Shown: piece after piece, positions 9,300 to 16,991 of the stretch
Layout of the letters: each line of letters begins with the position of its first letter
Numbering within the stretch: position 1 is the first letter of the stretch
From: Apibacter raozihei
GTDB lineage: Bacteria; Bacteroidota; Bacteroidia; Flavobacteriales; Weeksellaceae
NCBI RefSeq assembly: GCF_004014855.1
Contig: NZ_CP034930.1
Span: forward strand, 868,001 to 932,000
Length of the DNA: 64,000 bases
Reading direction: 5' to 3'
Program-made: the position numbers and the translations under genes
The notes under the pieces: model-generated
What the model saw: the letters and a program-made list of their open reading frames with translations, nothing else
Told to the model about the DNA's origin: nothing
Databases searched by the model: none

Positions 9300-9746
9300 A
9301 TGTTATTAAAAAAACAAACCCTAATTTATACAATTCTTTTTGGTTTATTAATCATTATCGGCATTATATTCAGCTATAAAAATGCCAAACAACATGTTAA
9401 TATACAGCAATTTAATGTACAAGAATTAAGCTCTGAAAATGTTGTAATTCCTTATATTCGTTTACATCATTCTTTACCAGCATATTATATAACAAAGAAA
9501 GAGGCCAGAAAATCAGGTTGGAAACCTGAACAGGGAAACCTGTGTAAAATTCTGCCAGGCAAAATTATTGGCGGAGATCTATTTACTAATAGAGAAAATA
9601 AACTTCCTTTAAAAAAAGGAAGAATTTGGTTTGAAGCTGACATTAATTATCAATGCAACCAAAGAGGAGCTGAACGGGTTATATTTTCATCTGATGGATT
9701 AATTTTCATAACTCATGATCACTATAAAACATTTGAAAAAAAATGA
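9300..9746 (+). CDS. Barnase-like ribonuclease with N-terminal membrane anchor
   Basis: A guanyl-specific (N1/T1 family) RNase, 148 residues. Residues 7-25 form a hydrophobic helix after a KK pair, so the enzyme is exported or anchored with its catalytic domain outside the cytoplasm. The barnase core is clear: PGKIIGGD, TNRENKLP, then FEADINY, and FITHDHYKTF. Aligned by eye, the catalytic residues are Glu112, Arg122, Arg126 and His141, all conserved; barnase Lys27 corresponds to Ser58 and is lost. The stop overlaps the barstar-like gene start by 4 bases (ATGA), as expected for a toxin with its immunity protein. Activity could be reduced by the Lys-to-Ser change. Confidence 0.88.
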   Translation: MLLKKQTLIYTILFGLLIIIGIIFSYKNAKQHVNIQQFNVQELSSENVVIPYIRLHHSLPAYYITKKEARKSGWKPEQGNLCKILPGKIIGGDLFTNRENKLPLKKGRIWFEADINYQCNQRGAERVIFSSDGLIFITHDHYKTFEKK

Positions 9747-10018
9747 AAACAATCAATTTTGACTTTAATACTATCAGAAAATCTACTGATTTTTACTCCC
9801 AATTTAGAAATAAATTCGAGATAAATTCCGATTTCGTTAATAATCGAGACGGCTTATGGGATGCTTTAACCGGAATGATTGAATTACCTGTAAAAATTGA
9901 ATTTCATAATCTCAATCTAACGTCTTTAGACAAATTCCAAAAACTGATATCTCTTTTCGAAGATGCTGAAGAGGAAACAGACGGGTTACTGGAATTTTCA
10001 TATTTTATAGATAAGTAA
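9743..10018 (+). CDS. Barstar-like ribonuclease inhibitor
   Basis: A 91-residue cytosolic protein with no signal peptide. The stretch NRDGLWDALTG (residues 34-44) matches the inhibitory helix of barstar; Asp36, Trp39 and Asp40 correspond to barstar Asp35, Trp38 and Asp39, the residues that plug the barnase active site. A further acidic patch (EDAEEETD, about 73-80) lies in the C-terminal helix region. It is translationally coupled by a 4-base overlap to the RNase gene, so it should protect the producer from premature RNase activity in the cytoplasm. Confidence 0.88.
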   Translation: MKTINFDFNTIRKSTDFYSQFRNKFEINSDFVNNRDGLWDALTGMIELPVKIEFHNLNLTSLDKFQKLISLFEDAEEETDGLLEFSYFIDK

Positions 10019-10063
10019 AAATCTCTGTGTATAAATTTGTACTTTTGTTTATATAAATGAATA

Positions 10064-10378
10064 ATGAGAAGTTTGTTTTTTCAACAATTCGTATGGCTAT
10101 TAGTCAATTATATGAAAATAGCCGGTTCAAAAATATGTATTAGGACAAAAGACTCATTTGTTGAAATTCATTCCTGTTCTCATTTAAAGAGTACGTTTAA
10201 TTTTTTGTTTGAAAGTATACTAACCTCATTTTTCAGACGTTTTAGAAGCTTATCAGTAATGAACTATAACTATTCAAAATACATATTAACTTCTTCTTTA
10301 TTTATGTTACTAACAATTGAAACTATTTGTATAATGGTTACATTGATGGTTAATCCGCACACAAAAATTAATTTTTAA
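10064..10378 (+). CDS. Doubtful 104-residue open frame in a 381-base gap
   Basis: The gap 10019-10399 has a good -7 box TACTTTTG at 10040-10047 and two overlapping readable stretches. One frame starts at 10057 and reads 28 residues (MNNEKFVFSTIRMAISQLYE...) before a TAG near 10141. Another starts at 10064 and stays open for 104 residues; it has a hydrophobic C-terminal helix but a low-complexity composition. I recognise neither. The first stretch looks more protein-like than the second, so this may be a decayed gene rather than a real 104-residue protein. Confidence 0.2.
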   Translation: MRSLFFQQFVWLLVNYMKIAGSKICIRTKDSFVEIHSCSHLKSTFNFLFESILTSFFRRFRSLSVMNYNYSKYILTSSLFMLLTIETICIMVTLMVNPHTKINF

Positions 10379-10399
10379 AATAATATATTAATATAAATA

Positions 10400-11122
10400 A
10401 TGACAAACAAATTAGTCATCATACCTACTTACAACGAAAAAGAAAATATTCAGGATATTATTTTAAAAGTTCTAAACCTTGAAAACACATTTCATGTTTT
10501 AGTAGTTGATGATTCTTCTCCGGACGGTACCGGAGCTATAGTAAAAAAACTACAATCCCAATATCCGGAACAACTATTTCTGGAGGAAAGAAAAGCAAAA
10601 GACGGATTAGGCCGTGCGTATATTCACGGATTTAAATGGGCGTTATCAAAAGGATACGATTATATCTTTGAAATGGATGCAGACTTTTCTCATAACCCTG
10701 AAGATATACCCCGTTTATATGAGGCTTGTTTAAATGGTGCTGATATGGCTGTAGGCTCCAGATACTCTCAAGGTGTAAATGTAGTCAACTGGCCCATGAA
10801 TCGGGTTTTACTTTCTTTTTTTGCATCAAAGTATGTACGAATGGTAACAGGTCTCCCGATACATGATTCAACCGCTGGATTTGTTTGTTTTACGAGAAAG
10901 GTATTAGAATCTTTACCTTTAGATAAGGTGAAATTGGTTGGATACGGGTTTCAAATCGAAATGAAATTCAGAACCTATTGCAAAAAATTTAAAATTGTAG
11001 AAGTACCCATTATTTTTACTGATAGAACTAAAGGAGAATCTAAAATGAGCGGTGCAATTATTAGCGAAGCAGTTTTTGGAGTGATAAAGATGAAAATAAT
11101 GGCTTTAACAGGAAAATTATGA
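10400..11122 (+). CDS. Polyprenol-phosphate mannosyltransferase (GT2, DPM1-like)
   Basis: Transfers a sugar, typically mannose from GDP-mannose, to polyprenyl phosphate at the inner face of the membrane, giving a lipid-linked donor. 240 residues, a single GT2 domain without the C-terminal membrane helices of longer homologues. Motifs: IPTYNEKENI at 8-17, VVDDSSPDGTG (the first DD), EMDADFSHNP (DxD metal site, about 95-104), and a conserved AVGSRYSQG. The stop overlaps the DUF4296 gene by 4 bases, the standard flavobacterial arrangement. The sugar is inferred from the family. Confidence 0.9.
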   Translation: MTNKLVIIPTYNEKENIQDIILKVLNLENTFHVLVVDDSSPDGTGAIVKKLQSQYPEQLFLEERKAKDGLGRAYIHGFKWALSKGYDYIFEMDADFSHNPEDIPRLYEACLNGADMAVGSRYSQGVNVVNWPMNRVLLSFFASKYVRMVTGLPIHDSTAGFVCFTRKVLESLPLDKVKLVGYGFQIEMKFRTYCKKFKIVEVPIIFTDRTKGESKMSGAIISEAVFGVIKMKIMALTGKL

Positions 11123-11502
11123 AACAGATATTAATCACTTTATTTTTTTTGTGCGTTTTATCCTCTTGCCAGCATGCATTGGATAAACCTGAAGATCTAT
11201 TATCTAAGGAGGAAATGGTTGATATAATGACGGATATTTACCTTTATAAACAAACCCCTGCGGAGCTTCCATTAAATGATGAAATAGCTTCTGATACTTA
11301 TATTGCTATTTTTAAAAAATATAAAATATCAAAAGAAACTTTCCAACAAAGTTTCAGTTACTACTATTCCAATATTGAAGATATGCAACACATATATGAC
11401 CGAGTCATAAAAAATTTAAAAAATAAATTACCTTCAAAACAATTAGACATTTTAAATGCTGAAGAAAAGGCTGAAAGCGAAGACAAAAAAATGAAAAAAT
11501 GA
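11119..11502 (+). CDS. DUF4296 lipoprotein
   Basis: 127 residues. A signal peptide ends in a lipobox (LSSC, Cys near residue 17), so the protein is lipid-anchored in the envelope. The mature sequence is helical and charged, beginning with the family-typical KPEDLLSKEEMVDIMTDIYL pattern of DUF4296. Function unknown; in flavobacteria it commonly neighbours the polyprenol mannosyltransferase, as here. It overlaps both neighbours by 4 bases, so the three genes are translationally coupled. Confidence 0.85.
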   Translation: MKQILITLFFLCVLSSCQHALDKPEDLLSKEEMVDIMTDIYLYKQTPAELPLNDEIASDTYIAIFKKYKISKETFQQSFSYYYSNIEDMQHIYDRVIKNLKNKLPSKQLDILNAEEKAESEDKKMKK

Positions 11503-11984
11503 AAAAAATTTGTATTATCCTTTTATTTATAATTTCTCAGCTGGTACATTCTCAAGTTAAAAAATTATACAGTCCTTTGGAAAATGCTGAGCAAAAAATT
11601 GACTCGCTATTGTCTGTGGCTCAAAAAGAAAATAAATTTGTACTTATACAAATAGGCGGAAACTGGTGCCAATGGTGTTTAAGATTCCACCAACTTATTA
11701 AAGAGACTCCGGAAATTCAAAATATCATAAACAAAAATTTTTTAGTGTATAATCTTAATTATTCAAAAGAAAATAAAAATGAAGAATTGTTGACTAAATA
11801 TGAATTTCCGCAAAGGTTTGGATTTCCTGTATTTGTAATACTTAATCAGAACGGAGTAAAAATACATACGCAACAATCGGATTATTTAGAAAATGGAGAA
11901 AATGGATATAACATAGAGCGTGTTAAAAATTTTTTAGAACAATGGTCTCCTATAATGCTTGATTCTAAAACTTATCAAAAATAA
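11499..11984 (+). CDS. Secreted thioredoxin-like protein
   Basis: 161 residues with a Sec signal peptide ending in VHSQ near residue 19. The thioredoxin-fold active site is WCQWC (a CxxC) in GGNWCQWC near residue 57, close to the DUF255/thioredoxin_7 subgroup rather than classical thioredoxins. A cis-Pro loop (FGFPVFVIL) follows at about 108. It should act as a periplasmic thiol-disulfide exchanger or a holder for a thiol substrate. It overlaps the DUF4296 gene by 4 bases and ends 1 base from the convergent phosphatase gene, with no terminator between them. Confidence 0.82.
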   Translation: MKKICIILLFIISQLVHSQVKKLYSPLENAEQKIDSLLSVAQKENKFVLIQIGGNWCQWCLRFHQLIKETPEIQNIINKNFLVYNLNYSKENKNEELLTKYEFPQRFGFPVFVILNQNGVKIHTQQSDYLENGENGYNIERVKNFLEQWSPIMLDSKTYQK

Positions 11985-11985
11985 T

Positions 11986-13011
11986 TTAGAACTTATTAAT
12001 CGCAAGATTCATCTGTTGCATAATAAAATTCTTGAGCATTTCTATTTTTTCAGGACTATCATAAACATCTATCATGTCTCGGGCACTCAATCTTCTTTTT
12101 TTAAACTTGGTTAAAAGCAGGTTAAGTTCATTTGAAAGCAATAAACTTGAATAATTAAAATTATCTTTCTCCATCTTACAGAAAATTTTATATATCTCAA
12201 TGAATAGTTCAGTATAAAGTTGTTTTAGATTTTCACTCCAATGCTTTATTTCATTTAAATATTCTTTAACCTCCTCATTTTCAATTTGCTCATATTTTTT
12301 CAGTTGTTTTTTTATACTATCAAATGTCATAGTTTTCCAATTTTTTGTTTTCAATACCGATACTTGATAATGATCTTGTTTGATTGTACGACTTATTCCT
12401 GATTTTACCTGAAAAAAATAATATGAACCCAATTCTAATGCTGTTAAATATCCACCGTGGCTAGCTCCAGTATCAATACCATAAGTATTATTTTTAATTT
12501 TTGGGGAGGTTCCCACTACCCGATGTCCATAAATTACTGATTTTGTACCTTTATAATAATCTCTCCAGCTTTTTTTTTCTGAGTATTTCTTACTTAAATA
12601 TTTTTCACCAGACTCAGTTCCACACAAAACATTATTTTTTTGTTCCGTAAGTTGCTTATCATGTTCTAAAGAAGCATGAACTATTATCGCATCAGTAGTC
12701 TCAATATAGTAGGGCAGCTTATTTATCCAGTCTATAAATTCATCATATAAATCTCCAAACTGCAAACGAACTATTTCCTGAGAATAACTTAAAATTCCCT
12801 TTAAATGCTTTTTTTCATGATTCCCCATAACTACATAGGAATTGGGCCTATCTCTAAAAAATTGATACACTTCTTTAGACTTCATACCTCTGTCTACAAT
12901 ATCTCCAACAGAAATTAATATATCATCTTCAGTAAGATTTATCTTATTCAGAAGATCCTGCAATTCATCATAACAACCGTGGATATCCCCCACAACAAAG
13001 GTCCTAGACAT
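11986..13011 (-). CDS. Calcineurin-like serine/threonine phosphatase with long helical C-terminus
   Basis: 341 residues. The first 215 residues are a PPP-type metallophosphatase: GDIHGCYDEL (8-17), GDIVDRG (about 36-42), GNHEKKHLKG (about 64), the histidine in IIVHASLE and a second in IYGHRVVG, giving the full two-metal centre. Bacterial PrpA/ApaH-like relatives usually end there. Here about 125 further residues follow, predicted helical and charged (Lys/Glu/Asn rich), with no recognised domain. It is divergent from dpp4, with interleaved promoters. Substrate unknown: protein Ser/Thr phosphate or a dinucleotide are both possible. Confidence 0.85.
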   Translation of the reverse strand: MSRTFVVGDIHGCYDELQDLLNKINLTEDDILISVGDIVDRGMKSKEVYQFFRDRPNSYVVMGNHEKKHLKGILSYSQEIVRLQFGDLYDEFIDWINKLPYYIETTDAIIVHASLEHDKQLTEQKNNVLCGTESGEKYLSKKYSEKKSWRDYYKGTKSVIYGHRVVGTSPKIKNNTYGIDTGASHGGYLTALELGSYYFFQVKSGISRTIKQDHYQVSVLKTKNWKTMTFDSIKKQLKKYEQIENEEVKEYLNEIKHWSENLKQLYTELFIEIYKIFCKMEKDNFNYSSLLLSNELNLLLTKFKKRRLSARDMIDVYDSPEKIEMLKNFIMQQMNLAINKF

Positions 13012-13021
13012 ATTTTATTTA

Positions 13022-13056
13022 TTGTTATATTCAGTACATCAAATTTACTAACTTTG
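13022..13056 (+). promoter_or_regulatory. Promoter of dpp4
   Basis: A -33 TTG at 13022-13024 and a -7 TAACTTTG at 13049-13056, spacing 24 bases, one longer than the usual range. The ATG follows 19 bases after the -7 box. It is interleaved with the phosphatase promoter on the other strand. Confidence 0.55.
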
Positions 13057-13072
13057 AAATTCAAAAATTCAA
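13040..13072 (-). promoter_or_regulatory. Promoter of the phosphatase gene
   Basis: Read on the minus strand, TTG at 13072-13070 is followed after 22 bases by TAAATTTG (13047-13040), a full consensus match. Its -7 box ends 1 base from the dpp4 -7 box, so RNA polymerase cannot occupy both promoters at once. Confidence 0.6.
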
Positions 13073-13075
13073 GCA

Positions 13076-15229
13076 ATGAAATTTCATTTACAATCTAAGC
13101 CTATCTCATTAATTATTGGCCTTTTTTTTATTTTTTTTATTAATAGCCTTGCTTATTCCCAAACTATTACATTAGAAGAAATTTGGAGTGGACGTTTTCT
13201 TCCTAAGTCTATTTCTGGTATTACATCTATGAAAAGTGGCAAACACTATACAGTTTTAACTCAACAAGGAATTGAAAAGCACTCTTATGAAAATTTTCAA
13301 AAAATGGAAGACTTGGTTCAGGGAAGATTTACTGACTACCAGTTTAGCCCTGATGAAAAATATCTTTTATTGGAAATGGAAGCTGCTCCGGTTTACAGGC
13401 ATTCCAAACTAGGAGTATATCAATTATATGACATTAAAAATAAACACTATTTTAAAATAAATAACAATCAACCTATCCAAGAACCTTTATTTTCACCGGA
13501 TGGATCGAAAATCGCATTTGTCTTTGATAACAATTTATACTACCAGGAAATTCCTTCATTAAAAATAACACAAGTGACTACTGATGGTATAAAAAATCAA
13601 ATTATTAACGGTATTTCAGATTGGGTATATGAAGAAGAATTAGGGTTTGTACGAAATTTTGAATGGTCTCCGGACGGTAAAATCTTAGCGTTTGTGCGCT
13701 TTGATGAATCTAAAGTTAAGGAGGTGGATTTACCTATGTATGGTAAAAATCTTTATCCGCAACATTTGATTTTTAAATACCCTAAAGCCGGTGAAGAAAA
13801 TTCTTTGGTAACTCTTCACTCCTATCATTTGGAAAGCGGAGAAACATCTGCCATCGACCTTTCAACAGTCGAAAAATATTATATAGTTAAAATCAGATTT
13901 GCACCTGACGGAAGCCTGATAACGTTAACCTCTAACCGACTTCAAAATAAAGTAGACGTGTCTCGTATTAATGTTATGGATGGCTCAATAAAAAAATTAC
14001 TATCTGAAACATCCCGTACATGGATTGAAACCGATAATATTTTCCTTTATTTACTTTCTAATGGAAATTTTGTCATGAATTCCGAAAAAAACGGATTTAA
14101 CCATTTATACTTATATGATAAAAACGGAAAACAGCTTAACCAGATAACCAAAGGGAACTGGGAGGTTACGGAAGTATATGGATTAGACGAACATAAACAA
14201 AAAATCTACTTTCAATCTACCGAAAAGGGCTCTACCAACAAAGTAATAGGTACTTCGGAAATAACAACGGGAAAACATCATCTTATAACACAGGAAAATG
14301 GCGTTCATAATGCAGAATTCAGTTCCGATTATTCCTATTTTATTGATAAATTCAGCACAGCAAACACTCCTCCGGTTTATACTTTAAGAGATCAAAACGG
14401 TAAAATTCTAAAAACACTTGAAGATAACTCTTCATTACTATCATACATTATAAAAAAAGAAATCAGATTACAAGAATTTTTTACACTTCCTAACGGAAAA
14501 GGAGAACCACTAAATGCATATATTATAAAGCCAAAAAACTTTGATCCTCAAAAAAAATATCCCGTACTCATGTATGTTTATGGAGGTCCGGGACATCAAA
14601 CTGTTACAAACTCTTGGGATTCATTTAATTATTGGTGGTTTCAAATGCTTGCTCAACAAGGATATATCATCGTTTCTGTTGATGGAAAAGGGACTGGAGG
14701 AAAAGGAGAAGCTTTTAAAAAAGCTACTTATAAACAATTAGGAAAATTAGAACTGGAAGATCAACTGGCTGCGGCTCAATGGCTGAAAGCTCAAACATAC
14801 ATAGATGAAAACCGGGTAGGAATCTGGGGATGGAGTTTTGGAGGGTATTTAACTTCTCTATGTATGACCAAAGGGAACGGAACTTTTAAAATGGGTATTG
14901 CGGTCGCTCCTGTAACCAACTGGAGATTTTACGATACCATTTATACTGAACGTTTTCTTCAAACACCTCAGGAAAATTCAAAAGGATACGATGAAAATTC
15001 GCCTATAAACTATGCTAAAGAATTAAAAGGCAACTATCTGATTATCCATGGTACCGCTGATGATAATGTTCACTTGCAAAATTCAGTAGAAATGATTGAA
15101 GCTTTGGTTCAGGAAGGTAAACAATTTGACATGGCTATTTACCCGGATAAAAATCACGGAATCTATGGGGGTAAAACCCGTTATCAGCTTTACCAAAAAA
15201 TGACTAATTATATCAAAACCAATTTATAG
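13076..15229 (+). CDS. Dipeptidyl peptidase IV (S9B family), secreted
   Basis: Removes Xaa-Pro or Xaa-Ala dipeptides from peptide N-termini, outside the cytoplasm. 717 residues, the usual length. A signal peptide ends in AYSQ near residue 29. An eight-bladed propeller domain (about 40-460) includes the DWVYEEELG motif that holds the substrate N-terminus (the Glu-Glu pair). The alpha/beta hydrolase domain has the triad Ser587 (WGWSFGG), Asp662 (HGTADDN) and His694 (KNHG). Twenty bases downstream lies a POT-family peptide transporter, so products can be taken up directly. Its promoter interleaves with that of the divergent phosphatase. Confidence 0.94.
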   Translation: MKFHLQSKPISLIIGLFFIFFINSLAYSQTITLEEIWSGRFLPKSISGITSMKSGKHYTVLTQQGIEKHSYENFQKMEDLVQGRFTDYQFSPDEKYLLLEMEAAPVYRHSKLGVYQLYDIKNKHYFKINNNQPIQEPLFSPDGSKIAFVFDNNLYYQEIPSLKITQVTTDGIKNQIINGISDWVYEEELGFVRNFEWSPDGKILAFVRFDESKVKEVDLPMYGKNLYPQHLIFKYPKAGEENSLVTLHSYHLESGETSAIDLSTVEKYYIVKIRFAPDGSLITLTSNRLQNKVDVSRINVMDGSIKKLLSETSRTWIETDNIFLYLLSNGNFVMNSEKNGFNHLYLYDKNGKQLNQITKGNWEVTEVYGLDEHKQKIYFQSTEKGSTNKVIGTSEITTGKHHLITQENGVHNAEFSSDYSYFIDKFSTANTPPVYTLRDQNGKILKTLEDNSSLLSYIIKKEIRLQEFFTLPNGKGEPLNAYIIKPKNFDPQKKYPVLMYVYGGPGHQTVTNSWDSFNYWWFQMLAQQGYIIVSVDGKGTGGKGEAFKKATYKQLGKLELEDQLAAAQWLKAQTYIDENRVGIWGWSFGGYLTSLCMTKGNGTFKMGIAVAPVTNWRFYDTIYTERFLQTPQENSKGYDENSPINYAKELKGNYLIIHGTADDNVHLQNSVEMIEALVQEGKQFDMAIYPDKNHGIYGGKTRYQLYQKMTNYIKTNL

Positions 15230-15248
15230 TATTCAAAAATATGTAACA

Positions 15249-16898
15249 ATGGAAAAGCACCCGAAAGGCCTATATTTTTTATTTTTCACAGAAATGTGGG
15301 AACGATTCGGATATTATCTAATGCTGGGAATATTTGTTCTGTATATGATTGATGCGGATACAGGTGGATTGGCTTTTGGAGATAAAATTTCTTATGATAT
15401 TTTCGGTTCTTTTATAGCCCTTACCTATTTAACTCCTTTTTTAGGAGGATTTTTAGCTGATAGAATACTGGGCTATATAAAAGCTACATATTTAGGAGGT
15501 ACTCTGATGGGATTAGGATATATTAGTTTAGCTTTTTCCTCATCGAACCTTATTTTTTTCTATGTAGCCATTGCATTAATTGTAGTTGGCAATGGTTTCT
15601 TTAAACCAAGCATATCTACTCTTTTAGGGAATTTGTATTCTGAAAAACAATATAAACCTCATAAAGATGCCGGATACAATTTATTTTATATGGGAATTAA
15701 TATCGGAGCTTTTATTTGCAACTTTATTGCTGCATTTATGCGCAACCAATATGGCTGGGGATTTGCATTTGCTACTGCAGGAATAGGTATGTTTGTCGGA
15801 TTACTAATTTTTACAACAGGTATCAGTCATTTTAAGCATGCCAACCTTATAAAGCCTAAACAAAAAGAAGACGTAGGTATCTCACAGGTTTTAATCTTCG
15901 TTTTTCTTCCTGCTATAGTATTTGGTGCTTTAGGCTGGTTTATTCCCGGCAACCTATTTGGCAGTAATAGTACTGATGCATTTATTTTTGCAACTATTCC
16001 TATTATTATCTTTTACCTTTCACTCTATTTCCGCGCAAACAAACAGGATAAAAAACCTATTGCTGCTTTATTAACCGTTTTTGCTGTGTGCATGGTATTC
16101 TGGGCTGTTTTTAAACAAAATGGAACTGCACTTACCAATTGGGCAAAATACTATACTGAACGCTCCGTTTCTTCATCTTTTGAAAAACCTTTAGAAACCC
16201 TTAAACAGGTTGAAAAAGTTACATATCAAACAGAAAAGGTTACTCAATATGATGATCAATACAGAGTTATAAAAGATCGTCAGGGAAACGTTAGTAAAAA
16301 AGAAGGAAAAGATATTTATTTCCGTAATATGGATAAATATAAGCTTCCCGCAGAGGGGCAATCTGTATACCTAATTAACCCTGAATTATTTCAATCCATT
16401 AACCCTGGCTGGGTTATAATCCTAACCCCTCTACTCATAGGCTTTTTTACTTTTTTAAGAAAGAGAAAAAAAGAACCTTCAACTCCAACTAAGATGACTC
16501 TGGGACTTTTTATTTCCGGACTTTCCTGTTTAGTAATGGCTACAGCAGTATATGTTGGTAATAACGGAGAAGTAAAAGTCTCTCCCTTATGGCTGGTTAT
16601 TTCTTATGGTGTGATAACCGTAGGCGAACTTTGTCTTAGCCCTATGGGATTATCTCTGGTTTCTAAACTATCTCCCCCTAGAATTACTGCATTAATGATG
16701 GGAGGATATTTTTTATCTAATTCAATAGGAAACAAACTTTCAGGTATTTTAGCTGGTATGTGGTATGACTATGAACATAAAACTAACTTTTTTCTTGTCA
16801 ATTTCTTATTACTTACTATTTCATTTTTAATAGGACTTGCCTTGTTAAAATGGCTAAACAAAATAATGAAAGAGACGGAAAACCAAACAGTTTCTTAG
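15249..16898 (+). CDS. Proton-dependent oligopeptide transporter (POT/PTR2 family)
   Basis: Inner-membrane proton/peptide symporter of the MFS superfamily that imports di- and tripeptides. 549 residues with about 12-14 hydrophobic helices. The N-terminal FTEMWERFGYY (about 13-23) carries the E-x-x-E-R proton-coupling region, and LFYMGINIGAF fits the PTR2 signature. A hydrophilic loop of about 90 residues between helices (about 305-385) is longer than in minimal homologues. It sits 20 bases after dpp4, so hydrolysis and uptake are probably co-expressed, indicating growth on host or dietary protein. Confidence 0.92.
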   Translation: MEKHPKGLYFLFFTEMWERFGYYLMLGIFVLYMIDADTGGLAFGDKISYDIFGSFIALTYLTPFLGGFLADRILGYIKATYLGGTLMGLGYISLAFSSSNLIFFYVAIALIVVGNGFFKPSISTLLGNLYSEKQYKPHKDAGYNLFYMGINIGAFICNFIAAFMRNQYGWGFAFATAGIGMFVGLLIFTTGISHFKHANLIKPKQKEDVGISQVLIFVFLPAIVFGALGWFIPGNLFGSNSTDAFIFATIPIIIFYLSLYFRANKQDKKPIAALLTVFAVCMVFWAVFKQNGTALTNWAKYYTERSVSSSFEKPLETLKQVEKVTYQTEKVTQYDDQYRVIKDRQGNVSKKEGKDIYFRNMDKYKLPAEGQSVYLINPELFQSINPGWVIILTPLLIGFFTFLRKRKKEPSTPTKMTLGLFISGLSCLVMATAVYVGNNGEVKVSPLWLVISYGVITVGELCLSPMGLSLVSKLSPPRITALMMGGYFLSNSIGNKLSGILAGMWYDYEHKTNFFLVNFLLLTISFLIGLALLKWLNKIMKETENQTVS

Positions 16899-16991
16899 TC
16901 CTTATTTCTTTCTGTGAATAATTCGTTAAGACTTATTAATTTTTTATAATAACCAAGAGGAAAGTGCTATATTTGTTAAAATTTAAATAAA

